Source: a virus
Length of the DNA: 26,175 bases
Virus record (IMG/VR): IMGVR_UViG_3300009192_000002
Location: 1 to 26,175 of that record
Direction: 5' to 3' (one strand)
Shown: positions 9,253-15,496 of the stretch, piece by piece
Numbering within the stretch: position 1 is the stretch's first letter
How the letters are laid out: each line of letters begins with the position of its first letter
The notes under the pieces: model-generated
Told to the model about the DNA's origin: nothing
What the model saw: only the letters and a program-made list of their open reading frames with translations
The model's database searches: none
Made by a program: the position numbers and the translations under genes

Positions 9253-9825
9253 TTATTTTAAACTGTCAGGGTGTGCAAAAGGAGAAATAACTTTATTTGC
9301 TCTACTTTTTGTTTCTTCAAATAACTCTTCTTCTACTTTCTTTTCTAGTCCTTTAATATTAGCTAATACTTTCTCAGTATCTGTTAAAGCATTTGTTATA
9401 TCTCTAGGTTTATATACTGGGTTTCCAGTTTTAAAATTTCTTTCAGATAAATCAACTCCTTCAAAGAATTGTTGCATGTTTTCTGTTGCTTTTTTTGCAG
9501 CAATATAATAATTGTAAGTAGTAGAAGCTTCTTTTTGAAACTTATCTATAGATTTAATAGCTTCTATAATTAGTTCATCAGCTTCCCAATCATCTCTAGT
9601 AATAACTGCTTCTACAATTACTTCATGTTTTCTTTCTTCAGGGTACTGTCTATAAGGGTTTGTTTTCTTCATAGAACTCATAAATTCTATATAAGAAAAA
9701 TCTTCTATTGCAAATTGTTTACCTTTAGACTTATCTCTTTCCCAAATGTCTTTAAAGGGAGAAAGAAGTAAAGTTTCTGTATGAGGTATAACTGCTTTGT
9801 TTTCTACTTGAAATAAATATGACAT
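9253..9825 (-). CDS. Conserved phage protein upstream of TerL, function unknown
   Basis: This 190-residue, mostly helical, soluble protein has no signal peptide. It contains FKDIWERDKSKGKQFAIEDF followed by YIEFMSSMKKTNPYRQYPEE, a pattern I recall from proteins encoded just before terL in crAss-like phages. The C-terminal half looks coiled-coil forming (EKVLANIKGLEKKVEEELFE). It is separated by 3 nt from TerL on one side and from the 101-residue gene on the other. Position and helical character make a packaging accessory or small-terminase-like role possible, but no DNA-binding motif is evident. Confidence 0.6.
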   Translation of the reverse strand: MSYLFQVENKAVIPHTETLLLSPFKDIWERDKSKGKQFAIEDFSYIEFMSSMKKTNPYRQYPEERKHEVIVEAVITRDDWEADELIIEAIKSIDKFQKEASTTYNYYIAAKKATENMQQFFEGVDLSERNFKTGNPVYKPRDITNALTDTEKVLANIKGLEKKVEEELFEETKSRANKVISPFAHPDSLK

Positions 9826-9828
9826 ATT

Positions 9829-10134
9829 TTAATTTTTTATTGAGGGGGCAATATTAAGATATAAAAAACTATAACTTTTATCAAATATTTTTTTTGATAG
9901 TTTTAATTTATTTTTTAATTCTTTTCTTATTTGCTTATCCCATTCATCATGTTGTTTTTGAGATACAGCAAAATCTTTATAAAATCTTGCTGTTTCTCCA
10001 GGTAAAAATACTCCATTTTCTTTTTTATAATTTTTCTCTTCTTCTTTAAGTGTAGTATTATGATATTTTTTTAACCAAGTATCTACAAGTAAAGTTTCTG
10101 ATATATCTTTCTTTTTTACTTTATCTAAATACAT
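9829..10134 (-). CDS. Small Lys-rich phage protein, unknown
   Basis: This 101-residue, Lys-rich protein begins MYLDKVKKKDISETLLVDTW. It ends in a hydrophobic-aromatic segment (SYSFLYLNIAPSIKN). It starts at the base next to the stop of the amidase gene and ends 3 nt before the next gene, so translation is probably coupled. No family, membrane segment or catalytic motif is recognised. The position between lysis and packaging genes suggests a late role only by association. Confidence 0.55.
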   Translation of the reverse strand: MYLDKVKKKDISETLLVDTWLKKYHNTTLKEEEKNYKKENGVFLPGETARFYKDFAVSQKQHDEWDKQIRKELKNKLKLSKKIFDKSYSFLYLNIAPSIKN

Positions 10135-10743
10135 TTAAATTCCTTCTTTATATAATTTTTCCATGACTTCAACTATAGCATCAACTATTAAGCTAAGATA
10201 GTTTTCATCCCACAAATTTGCATAATCTTTTGAAGAATCCATAAATCCACATTCTAATAAGAATGCTCTACCTATAAATTTTCTAAGTACATAGAAGTTT
10301 GATTCTTTATCTCTATCTCCATCAGAGTAATCAAATCTCATTTTTTGTTCTGTCATTCTTAACTCTATATTAGCTAAGAACATTTCAGCTATTGCATCAG
10401 ACTTTGTAGTACCTTTAGTAGTAAATCCTTCTACTCCAACTCCTCCTCCTGCATTTGCATGAGCAGAAAATAAATATGTACTTCTATCTTTTCCATATAT
10501 TTTATTTGCTCTGTTCATTCTAACAACAAGAGAAACATCTTCTAGTTCAGGTGATACATGGTAATAAGGTATATCTAATCTATTAAGTTTTTCAATTATT
10601 CTATTAATTACCCATCTGTTAAACATTCCTTCAAAAAGAACTCCTCTGCTCCATTTTGGACTTCTTTTTCCTGGAGTCTGATATATATTATTTATCATTC
10701 CTCCATGTCCATTGTCAAGTATTGGTACTAATTTAGTTGCCAT
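10135..10743 (-). CDS. N-acetylmuramoyl-L-alanine amidase (endolysin-type)
   Basis: This 202-residue single-domain Amidase_3 enzyme would cut the amide bond between N-acetylmuramic acid and L-alanine in peptidoglycan. All expected zinc and catalytic residues are visible: H13 in LDNGHGG, E38 in GVLFEG, H95 in FSAHANAGGG and E164 in FLLECGFMDS. There is no signal peptide, transmembrane segment or cell-wall-binding repeat, so it would be released to the periplasm by a holin or carried in the virion. It sits in the late operon immediately before two small genes and TerL. Lysis is the likeliest role, though virion-associated wall penetration is possible. Confidence 0.88.
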   Translation of the reverse strand: MATKLVPILDNGHGGMINNIYQTPGKRSPKWSRGVLFEGMFNRWVINRIIEKLNRLDIPYYHVSPELEDVSLVVRMNRANKIYGKDRSTYLFSAHANAGGGVGVEGFTTKGTTKSDAIAEMFLANIELRMTEQKMRFDYSDGDRDKESNFYVLRKFIGRAFLLECGFMDSSKDYANLWDENYLSLIVDAIVEVMEKLYKEGI

Positions 10744-10744
10744 A

Positions 10745-11041
10745 TTAATTAATTATTTTTGATTTAAAGGTCAATACATCTTTTGTACCATCCATATATC
10801 CTACTGAAATTGATTTTCTTGAGTTATACCATCCTTGTGTTTTTAAATGCTGAGGTACAGCTTTTGGTGTAAATGCTACACTCAATTCTCTCTTCTCTTT
10901 ACTGTATGTAGGTACACTACATCCACAAGAAGAACTCAATGTTTTAATTTGAGGTAATTCTGTAGTAGTTTTAAAAGTAATAGTAGTTTTTACTCCTACT
11001 TTTAAATCTTCTGTTTCTATATCTTTATTTATCCAACTCAT
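10745..11041 (-). CDS. DUF1573-like small Ig-fold protein
   Basis: This 98-residue protein matches the beta-rich DUF1573 pattern. It has DLKVGVKTTITFKTTTELP, then the family core SSSCGCSVPTYSKE (about 37-50), then ELSVAFTPKAVPQ and SISVGYMDGTKDVLTFKS. DUF1573 proteins in Bacteroidetes usually carry a signal peptide and are longer. This one has neither, so it would be cytoplasmic or virion-associated unless exported another way. It is 1 nt from the amidase gene and overlaps the upstream Cys-rich gene by 4 nt. Function is unknown; an Ig-like binding role is plausible. Confidence 0.7.
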   Translation of the reverse strand: MSWINKDIETEDLKVGVKTTITFKTTTELPQIKTLSSSCGCSVPTYSKEKRELSVAFTPKAVPQHLKTQGWYNSRKSISVGYMDGTKDVLTFKSKIIN

Positions 11042-11373
11042 AATTTTACAAATTTATTATTTTCTATTGTCCATAAAATTCCTTTTATTCCTAAAAAAGG
11101 TTTTAAATCAGTATTTAAGAACTGCCAATCTTTTTTATTTAGCATCTTTGGATAACAAAATCCATCACATGCTTTATTAGCCATTTGTAGTGCAGTCGTT
11201 CTACACCCACATTCTTTACATGAACCATCATTGTAACATTGTTTGTCCATGCTATTTATCCTAGCTTGTATTTGAAAGTATATATGATTTCTCATAAACC
11301 ACACTAACTTAGGATTATAATACAAGTAGTATCTAATATTACCTGTAATGTAAGCTCTTATTTTATTTATCAT
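11038..11373 (-). CDS. Cys-rich putative zinc-binding phage protein
   Basis: This 111-residue protein has a Cys cluster C-x5-C-x2-C-x-C, followed by ALQMANKACDGFCYPKML (about residues 46-80). This suggests a structural zinc site. The N-terminus is basic and aromatic (MINKIRAYITGNIRYYLYYN). I recall similar Cys-rich proteins in other Bacteroidetes phages, without known function. It overlaps the DUF1573-like gene by 4 nt and the 63-residue gene by 11 nt, so the genes are translationally coupled. Confidence 0.65.
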   Translation of the reverse strand: MINKIRAYITGNIRYYLYYNPKLVWFMRNHIYFQIQARINSMDKQCYNDGSCKECGCRTTALQMANKACDGFCYPKMLNKKDWQFLNTDLKPFLGIKGILWTIENNKFVKL

Positions 11374-11554
11374 AGTTTTCTGTTTTTATTGTTTTTGCTT
11401 GACAAATAGTAATTTCTTTTTGACACCAAACATTTGCCATACATAATCCTTGTACATCAATATAGTACCAAACTCCACCAACTCTTTTTCTATACCATTT
11501 ATATTTTGATAATCTATATTGTAAATGAAATAAATCTATAATTTTATTTATCAT
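11363..11554 (-). CDS. Small basic, aromatic protein, unknown
   Basis: This 63-residue protein begins MINKIIDLFHLQYRLSKYKW. It is rich in Tyr, Trp and Lys (YRKRVGGVWYYIDVQG) and has two Cys residues. It overlaps its neighbours by 11 nt at both ends. It shares the MINKI start with the next gene, perhaps by chance. No family is recognised. The overlaps and lack of any other frame support it being real. Confidence 0.5.
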   Translation of the reverse strand: MINKIIDLFHLQYRLSKYKWYRKRVGGVWYYIDVQGLCMANVWCQKEITICQAKTIKTENYDK

Positions 11555-11855
11555 TTTTATCTAAAAATTTTTCTAACATCTCTTTTAATTTAAAAAACTG
11601 CTTCGGGTCTATTTTATGCATCTTAAATCTTTTCTTTAGATTCTCTAACATATTCTTTGCTCTCTTTGGATAGACCTGTAATGTACCAAAGTATTTTAAT
11701 CTAATGGTAGGTAATTCTCCAGACTCCATTTCTCTTTTAGTGTACCTCCAAGGATTTTGACATATATCCTTAAACTGTTCTAATGTAAGGTCAGGATAAT
11801 ATTCTTTTTGTTCTAAATAGAAATCAGTAAGTAACTCAGGATTCTTTAATATCAT
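11544..11855 (-). CDS. Conserved small phage protein, unknown
   Basis: This 103-residue helical, basic protein contains LTLEQFKDICQNPWRYTKRE, ESGELPTIRLKYFGTLQVYP and RAKNMLENLKKRFKMHKID. The LPTIRLKYFGTLQVYP segment is one I recall from conserved proteins of Bacteroidetes phages, with no assigned function. The ATG overlaps the upstream stop by one base, so translation is probably coupled. No signal peptide or membrane segment is present. It may be a nucleic-acid-binding or virion-assembly factor; this is a guess. Confidence 0.6.
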   Translation of the reverse strand: MILKNPELLTDFYLEQKEYYPDLTLEQFKDICQNPWRYTKREMESGELPTIRLKYFGTLQVYPKRAKNMLENLKKRFKMHKIDPKQFFKLKEMLEKFLDKNDK

Positions 11856-12211
11856 TAGTGTATGCTTTGGTGTTGAAATTTTTCTTCTTTCATTTCTTTG
11901 AAAGTAACTTTTACTCCAGTTTCTAAATTAATTTTAATATATATCTCTGAAGCTACTTCTATTTTATTTCTAATTTTAAATTTATCTTTTGGTACATCTA
12001 AATAATAAGAATCCATAATACTTTTCATTAATCTGGAAATTAATAATAAATCCCACTCACATAAATTCTCAATTATTATTTCTTTAGTATTAAGATGATT
12101 TTCCCAAATTAAAAAAAATTCTTTAAATTCTTCTATACTTGTATGTGTATTGAAAAATTTTCCAAAATTATAACTTATACTTTGAGTTTTATCTATTACA
12201 TATTTATTCAT
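11855..12211 (-). CDS. Hypothetical protein (118 aa)
   Basis: This 118-residue protein begins MNKYVIDKTQSISYNFGKFF. It is mainly helical in the middle (IEEFKEFFLIWENHLNTKEI; ENLCEWDLLLISRLMKSI), with a beta-like C-terminal part (EVASEIYIKINLETGVKVTF). It overlaps the upstream gene by 4 nt (ATGA) and the downstream gene by 1 nt. Nothing identifies a family. It is supported by the tight overlapping gene chain. Confidence 0.5.
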   Translation of the reverse strand: MNKYVIDKTQSISYNFGKFFNTHTSIEEFKEFFLIWENHLNTKEIIIENLCEWDLLLISRLMKSIMDSYYLDVPKDKFKIRNKIEVASEIYIKINLETGVKVTFKEMKEEKFQHQSIH

Positions 12212-12564
12212 TTCTTCATAATTTTAAATCTATAACCTTGCCCATCATCTTCAGGAAGTAAATGTTCTTTTATAGTAATTTTTTTTGTTATTTCACTCTT
12301 TGTCAAACAACCTTTATTAATCAATGCTTTCAAATAGTTACTTAAACCTCCAGGTTGTAAACCTAGCTGTGCCATAACTTTCTTTCTAATAACAGGATTA
12401 AATCTATCATCTTCTATCAACTTTGGGTCTGCTCCCATAAATGCAGCAAGTACTTCAATTTCTTTAGGTACAAGATGATTTGGTAACATACTATTAATTA
12501 TAGAAAGATGTTTCTTATAGTAATCCTCATGGGACAACTTTTCAGATTTTTGTATTATTTTCAT
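12208..12564 (-). CDS. Putative winged-helix-like DNA-binding protein
   Basis: This 118-residue protein has PKEIEVLAAFMGADPKLIED, then RKKVMAQLGLQPGGLSNYLK, then ALINKGCLTKSE. Together these read like helix, turn, recognition helix and wing of a winged helix, with the GLSNYLKALINKG part as candidate recognition helix. The C-terminus has KEHLLPEDDGQGYRFKI. It is the second gene after the late promoter, so it could be a late regulator or a terminase small-subunit-like DNA binder. The fold is inferred by eye only. Confidence 0.55.
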   Translation of the reverse strand: MKIIQKSEKLSHEDYYKKHLSIINSMLPNHLVPKEIEVLAAFMGADPKLIEDDRFNPVIRKKVMAQLGLQPGGLSNYLKALINKGCLTKSEITKKITIKEHLLPEDDGQGYRFKIMKK

Positions 12565-12887
12565 CAGTTCTTATATTTTTCTATTTTTGCTCCAATATAT
12601 TCTTTATTATTCATCCATTTTAATAATGAATATCCTCTTAATTGGTTTTTAGGAATTTTGTAATAAGACCTATCTCTAATATAAGATTTTTTTACAGTAC
12701 CTCCTATGTCATAAAACTCTCCTTCTACTTTTGTAATACAATGATTGTCTAAATCAGACCAGTAAGCTATTGCTTCAGGGTATATAGTTTTTAATATTTT
12801 ATATAATCTAAAACATGAACCTTCTGTAAATATCTTGAACTGTATGTCAGCAGAATCTCTTAACTCTTTTAAAAATGTTTTAATCAT
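12564..12887 (-). CDS. Conserved small phage protein, first gene of late operon
   Basis: This 107-residue protein contains FTEGSCFRLYKILKTIYPEA followed by IAYWSDLDNHCITKVEGEFYDI, a pattern I recall from a small phage protein family of unknown function. The beta-rich centre with GSCFRLY, and the His/Asp residues in DNHCI, could form a papain-like or substrate-binding core, but this is not established. It starts 23 nt from the -7 box of the late promoter and shares one base with the next gene. Confidence 0.6.
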   Translation of the reverse strand: MIKTFLKELRDSADIQFKIFTEGSCFRLYKILKTIYPEAIAYWSDLDNHCITKVEGEFYDIGGTVKKSYIRDRSYYKIPKNQLRGYSLLKWMNNKEYIGAKIEKYKN

Positions 12888-12909
12888 AGTATTTAATTTA
12901 TTTCTGAAA

Positions 12910-12939
12910 CAAAGTTAAGAAATAAATTAATAATAACAA
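12910..12939 (-). promoter_or_regulatory. Late leftward promoter (TTG-N19-TAACTTTG)
   Basis: On the minus strand, TTG at 12939-12937 is followed after 19 nt by TAACTTTG at 12917-12910, matching the Bacteroidetes promoter pattern. The first late gene starts at 12887, giving a short leader of roughly 15-20 nt. The -7 box is identical to that of the rightward promoter. Confidence 0.65.
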
Positions 12940-13035
12940 CTAATTACAGATAAATAAATAAAAAAATATTTCATACCTCTAAAGGTTAAATATATTAGGA
13001 TGTTGAAAACTTTATCAGATATTTTGAAAAAACCC

Positions 13036-13066
13036 TTGACTTTCTCAAATATTTCTTGTAACTTTG
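13036..13066 (+). promoter_or_regulatory. Early rightward promoter (TTG-N20-TAACTTTG)
   Basis: TTG at 13036-13038 and TAACTTTG at 13059-13066 are spaced by 20 nt, a full match to the Bacteroidetes pattern. Transcription would begin near 13073, about 400 nt before the first plus-strand gene, leaving a long leader. The -7 box equals that of the opposing late promoter 120 bp away. Confidence 0.65.
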
Positions 13067-13216
13067 TACTAGGTAGTTCACCTACTAACCTAAAAGGTTA
13101 TAGATACACTCCCAAAAACATAAATATAATGGGGAAAAGAATGTAGTTTTCTTTTTGGTTCTTTTTCTTTTAGCAATTTACTGTTTTATACCACACCCAA
13201 TTTACTTCTAAAATGT

Positions 13217-13272
13217 AGCATATATCATGCAATACACCCAAAAAAAGGGGTTATTGCAGCATATATCATGCA
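13217..13272. repeat. Paired dyad repeats, candidate operators
   Basis: The 15-mer AGCATATATCATGCA occurs twice, exactly, at 13217-13231 and 13258-13272, spaced 41 bp (about four helical turns). Each contains the dyad GCAT-N5-ATGC. Between them lies an inverted repeat (TGCAATA/TATTGCA) around a run of seven A. Two dyads on the same helix face in the control region suggest binding sites for a dimeric repressor, possibly acting cooperatively. They lie 150-200 bp inside the transcribed leader. Confidence 0.6.
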
Positions 13273-13338
13273 TTTTGTAAACTTATATACTTACTTATGT
13301 CAAGTATTGTAAACAGTTTAGTTGACATTTTATGTGAA

Positions 13339-13413
13339 AAAAAAATTTGTGGTGAAAAATTTTTTTGAGAAATTATAAGAGTGTGGACCTCTCTTGACAA
13401 AACCCCCACTAAT
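13339..13413 (+). repeat. Hairpin plus CAAAACCCCCACTAAT repeat, copy 1
   Basis: A 10-bp A/T hairpin (13339-13348 with 13357-13366) is followed after about 30 nt by CAAAACCCCCACTAAT at 13398-13413. This is the first of three near-identical 16-mers in the first 1.2 kb of the early region. All are preceded by ACCT and by a hairpin. It lies 57 nt before the first start codon. Confidence 0.55.
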
Positions 13414-13470
13414 TATTGCAGGTAAAACTACCCCCTGCCTTAACTCAGAAAACATTTAAATCCACCAGCA

Positions 13471-13701
13471 ATGAATAATAAAACTAAAACCAATCTACTT
13501 GTAATATTCTTATCAATGTTGCTACTGTCTTTCATTCTTATGTACTCAATGATGTATTCTATCTATCAGTTAGATGCTACAGCTACTGACTATGTATCAA
13601 TCAAAGAAACAATGACTAATCAACTTGGTATCATTCTATGGTTACTATTAACCTCTTTAGGTTTAACACTAACTACAGTATATATCCCTGTCAATGACTA
13701 A
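13471..13701 (+). CDS. Small membrane protein, first early gene
   Basis: This 76-residue protein has two hydrophobic helices, about residues 8-32 (LLVIFLSMLLLSFILMYSMM) and 50-71 (LGIILWLLLTSLGLTLTTVY). They are joined by a short polar loop (DATATDYVSIKETMTNQ), giving a two-helix hairpin in the inner membrane. Promoter-proximal position implies strong early expression. An 11-bp perfect hairpin follows directly after the stop. The topology would fit a holin or a superinfection-exclusion protein; position in the early block favours the latter, but neither is proven. Confidence 0.65.
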   Translation: MNNKTKTNLLVIFLSMLLLSFILMYSMMYSIYQLDATATDYVSIKETMTNQLGIILWLLLTSLGLTLTTVYIPVND

Positions 13702-13706
13702 TCACT

Positions 13707-13776
13707 ATATTACCAGACTTCAATTAGCTCTGGTAATATTCTTAGTGGTGTTACCTATCTCAAAACCCTCACTAAT
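13707..13776 (+). repeat. Hairpin plus CAAAACCCTCACTAAT repeat, copy 2
   Basis: An 11-bp perfect inverted repeat (13707-13717 with 13729-13739) begins 5 nt after the stop of the membrane-protein gene. CAAAACCCTCACTAAT follows at 13761-13776. The stem lacks a T-run, so it is a weak terminator at best. The unit sits 38 nt before the next start codon. Confidence 0.6.
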
Positions 13777-13814
13777 TACTGGCATAAGCCACAAAATCCA
13801 TAATAAACAAAACA

Positions 13815-14144
13815 ATGGAAGATAATAAAACATTCAAAGCAACAATTAAAGGAGATGCTTCTCCAACATTCTCAAAGTCTAATGGTGGTAGCTATGTGCT
13901 ACACAATGCTGAGGTTACCTCTGAAGGTCCTCTGAAAGGCATGATAGTGGCTGGAACAAGAACATTGAAAAATGCTTCTGGAGATGCTAAGAAACCTGTA
14001 TCAGTTGGAGATGAAGTAACTTTGCACTTGCAAATTGTTACCAATGCTGAAGGTTCAAAGAAACCATTCTTTGAAATTGCTACTGGTGCAATGAGTACTG
14101 CTGATGCAGATATTATTGCTGCACTTGGACTGCAAAACTTGTAA
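13815..14144 (+). CDS. Small beta-rich protein, possibly OB-fold; unknown
   Basis: This 109-residue protein with alternating beta-like segments contains FKATIKGDASPTFSKSNGGS, YVLHNAEVTSEGP, GMIVAGTRTLKN and VGDEVTLHLQIVT. It has an acidic N-terminus and no signal peptide. The strand order and the VGDEVTL segment resemble small OB-fold nucleic-acid-binding proteins, so an ssDNA-binding role is possible but not shown. The gene is less AT-biased than its downstream neighbours, as in strongly expressed genes. It is promoter-proximal and ends at a good terminator. Confidence 0.7.
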   Translation: MEDNKTFKATIKGDASPTFSKSNGGSYVLHNAEVTSEGPLKGMIVAGTRTLKNASGDAKKPVSVGDEVTLHLQIVTNAEGSKKPFFEIATGAMSTADADIIAALGLQNL

Positions 14145-14164
14145 TAGTCTCAGAAAACATAATG

Positions 14165-14196
14165 AATACCAAGGCAATAGCTTTGGTATTTGTTTT
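14165..14196 (+). terminator. Rho-independent terminator
   Basis: An 11-bp stem AATACCAAGGC/GCTTTGGTATT (one G-U pair) with an AATA loop is followed by TGTTTT. It lies 20 nt after the stop of the 109-residue gene and would end or reduce transcription of the first two genes. Confidence 0.75.
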
Positions 14197-14212
14197 GGAA
14201 ACAGACCTTTCT

Positions 14213-14228
14213 CAAGACCCTCACTAAT
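14213..14228 (+). repeat. CAAGACCCTCACTAAT repeat, copy 3
   Basis: This third copy of the 16-mer differs from copy 2 at one base. It is again preceded by ACCTTTCT and lies 17 nt after a hairpin (here a terminator). Unlike copies 1 and 2, it is followed by a structured RNA region rather than by a gene. Confidence 0.55.
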
Positions 14229-14310
14229 GTTTGCTCATTATAAGACATACTAATGACTTTTTTTATTAAAGGTTATTTAGGATATTAAGAGCATGTAAAG
14301 TTGTTGTCAA

Positions 14311-14522
14311 GCTACAGTACCATCTAACCATTCAGAATAAAGTTTATTTTGGTTGGTTTTCTTTATTCTTAATGATTATTACTTCAAGAGTAATGGTTTT
14401 TAGGCTTCCATTCCTTGTGTTAAACAAGTAAACATCATCCTAGTCCTTGAAGATTAGACATTTATCCTATTAATGGTAGATGAAAGTGATAATTATAGAA
14501 TGGTTAGGAAGTGTGCTGTAGC
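14311..14522 (+). ncRNA. Structured RNA element A (unknown)
   Basis: A 344-nt gap without a gene holds a multi-helix fold of about 212 nt. The outer stem is GCTACAG/CTGTAGC (14311-14317 with 14516-14522), and the second closing stem is CTAACCATTC/GAATGGTTAG (14324-14333 with 14498-14507, 10 bp). Inside are hairpins AGAATAAAG/CTTTATTCT (14334-14342 with 14361-14369), ATTACT/AGTAAT (14378-14394) and CTTGT/ACAAG (14414-14428). It ends 50 nt before the next ATG. No known RNA family is recognised. It may be a stand-alone RNA or a 5' leader. Confidence 0.55.
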
Positions 14523-14572
14523 ACAACATCAACAACATTTAAGACATTTATAAAACCTAAAATTAACCAACA

Positions 14573-14728
14573 ATGAACAATAATAGCCAAATATTAAAAG
14601 ACTTAGAACAAAGAAGAGAAGAATTGATAGCAAGATATATAGGAGTATATGACAAACCAATGTCATATTACAACAGTTTATCAGTATTAGATAAAAAGAT
14701 AGATGACATTAATAATAACAACCAATAA
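14573..14728 (+). CDS. Small helical protein (51 aa), unknown
   Basis: An uninterrupted frame begins with ATG after an A-rich leader and encodes MNNNSQILKDLEQRREELIA, then RYIGVYDKPMSYYNSLSVLD, ending IDDINNNNQ. The heptad-like N-terminus (ILKDLEQRREEL) suggests a coiled coil. The A-rich start context matches neighbouring genes. It ends 12 nt before the oxygenase gene, so the two are probably co-translated. Function unknown. Confidence 0.6.
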   Translation: MNNNSQILKDLEQRREELIARYIGVYDKPMSYYNSLSVLDKKIDDINNNNQ

Positions 14729-14740
14729 AAACCTAAACCA

Positions 14741-15301
14741 ATGAGAACTTTTAAAATACCTAGAATATTCATCACATTAATACTACATAGTTTAAAATAC
14801 TATCCTGGTAAGAAAATACATGATATAGGACTACCAGATGGAGATGGAACAAACTTCAAATACACATCAAGTAGAAGTAAAATTAAATATTTATATTTAA
14901 GAACACCATTAGCAATGATGACTAACTATTTCTTAATGAGATACCTAAAAAGACAAACAGGTATTGATTTCAGAAGTAGTATTAACACTAAATGTTTACC
15001 ATTAAACTTCTATAACTCTGGAGATTCAATCTTAATACACAGAGATAGAAATATGCATACAGGAGAACCAATTAAGTATGTATTAATAATCACACTTAAA
15101 CAAGAAGGTAGTGCATTATTTAAATTGTATTCTAATGTAGATGTATCTAACTCAGGTAAAACTGTAGATATTGAAGATGCTAAAATAGATGCAATAAGAA
15201 CAAAACAAGGTACAGCATTATGGTTTGATAATACTGACACAGCACATGATTTAACAGTCATAGATGGTGAAAGAATATCATTAACCTATAGAAGTAAATA
15301 A
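14741..15301 (+). CDS. 2-oxoglutarate/Fe(II)-dependent oxygenase
   Basis: This 186-residue protein has the core of the 2OG-Fe(II) dioxygenase double-stranded beta-helix. LNFYNSGDSILIHRDRN holds the iron-binding HxD (H100, D102). YVLIITLKQEGSALFKLY forms central strands. TAHDLTVIDGERISLTYR holds the distal H169 and R178, nine residues later, which would bind the 2OG carboxylate. It is therefore probably catalytically competent. AlkB/TET-like members modify or repair nucleic acids and others hydroxylate proteins; the substrate cannot be read from the sequence. It follows the 51-residue gene and precedes structured RNA elements. The early location favours action on phage or host nucleic acid. 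Confidence 0.8.
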   Translation: MRTFKIPRIFITLILHSLKYYPGKKIHDIGLPDGDGTNFKYTSSRSKIKYLYLRTPLAMMTNYFLMRYLKRQTGIDFRSSINTKCLPLNFYNSGDSILIHRDRNMHTGEPIKYVLIITLKQEGSALFKLYSNVDVSNSGKTVDIEDAKIDAIRTKQGTALWFDNTDTAHDLTVIDGERISLTYRSK

Positions 15302-15307
15302 CATATT

Positions 15308-15437
15308 AAAAGTATAAGGTGGCTGTAGTAAAGGGTTCATTACCAAATTCCTATATGGATGGAGCTTACATCAAAGTCCCAATTTCCCTTATACTTTTAT
15401 AACATACTAATTAAGCTAGTTTATTATGAACAGCCAC
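15308..15437 (+). ncRNA. Structured RNA element B (crossing helices)
   Basis: Seven nt after the oxygenase stop, a perfect 12-bp stem AAAAGTATAAGG/CCTTATACTTTT (15308-15319 with 15387-15398) begins. The bases immediately after its 5' arm, TGGCTGT (15320-15326), pair with ACAGCCA at 15430-15436, beyond the 3' arm. The two helices cross, forming a pseudoknot or two alternative folds. No known family is recognised. The 12-bp stem is not followed by a clear T-run, so it is not a simple terminator. Confidence 0.55.
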
Positions 15438-15443
15438 ATAAAC

Positions 15444-15496
15444 CTAAACCTTAGTAATATTTGGTTTAGCATGAAAGAGGTGAGATGCCTTTTATG
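15444..15496 (+). ncRNA. Two tandem hairpins after element B
   Basis: CTAAACC/GGTTTAG (15444-15450 with 15463-15469) is directly followed by CATGAAAG/CTTTTATG (15470-15477 with 15489-15496). They may be part of element B or of the following structured stretch. No gene occupies 15302-15682. Confidence 0.4.

Larger units (their letters stand above)
13073..13470 (+). other. Long gene-free leader of the early transcript
   Basis: About 400 nt between the rightward promoter and the first plus-strand start codon contain no credible gene. Visible contents are small hairpins (AACCT/AGGTT near 13090), paired dyad repeats at 13217-13272, an A/T-only 10-bp hairpin at 13339-13366 and the first copy of a repeated 16-mer at 13398-13413. 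Regulation, or a counterpart of the RNA elements seen further right, is likely; no known riboswitch is recognised. Confidence 0.5.

Noticed and set aside
13694-13825. A 44-residue frame starting MTNHYITRLQLALVIFLVVL between the membrane protein and the 109-residue gene.
   Set aside because: It covers an 11-bp perfect hairpin and a copy of the repeated 16-mer, both with non-coding explanations, and it lacks the A-rich leader of other genes. A real small hydrophobic protein is not fully excluded.
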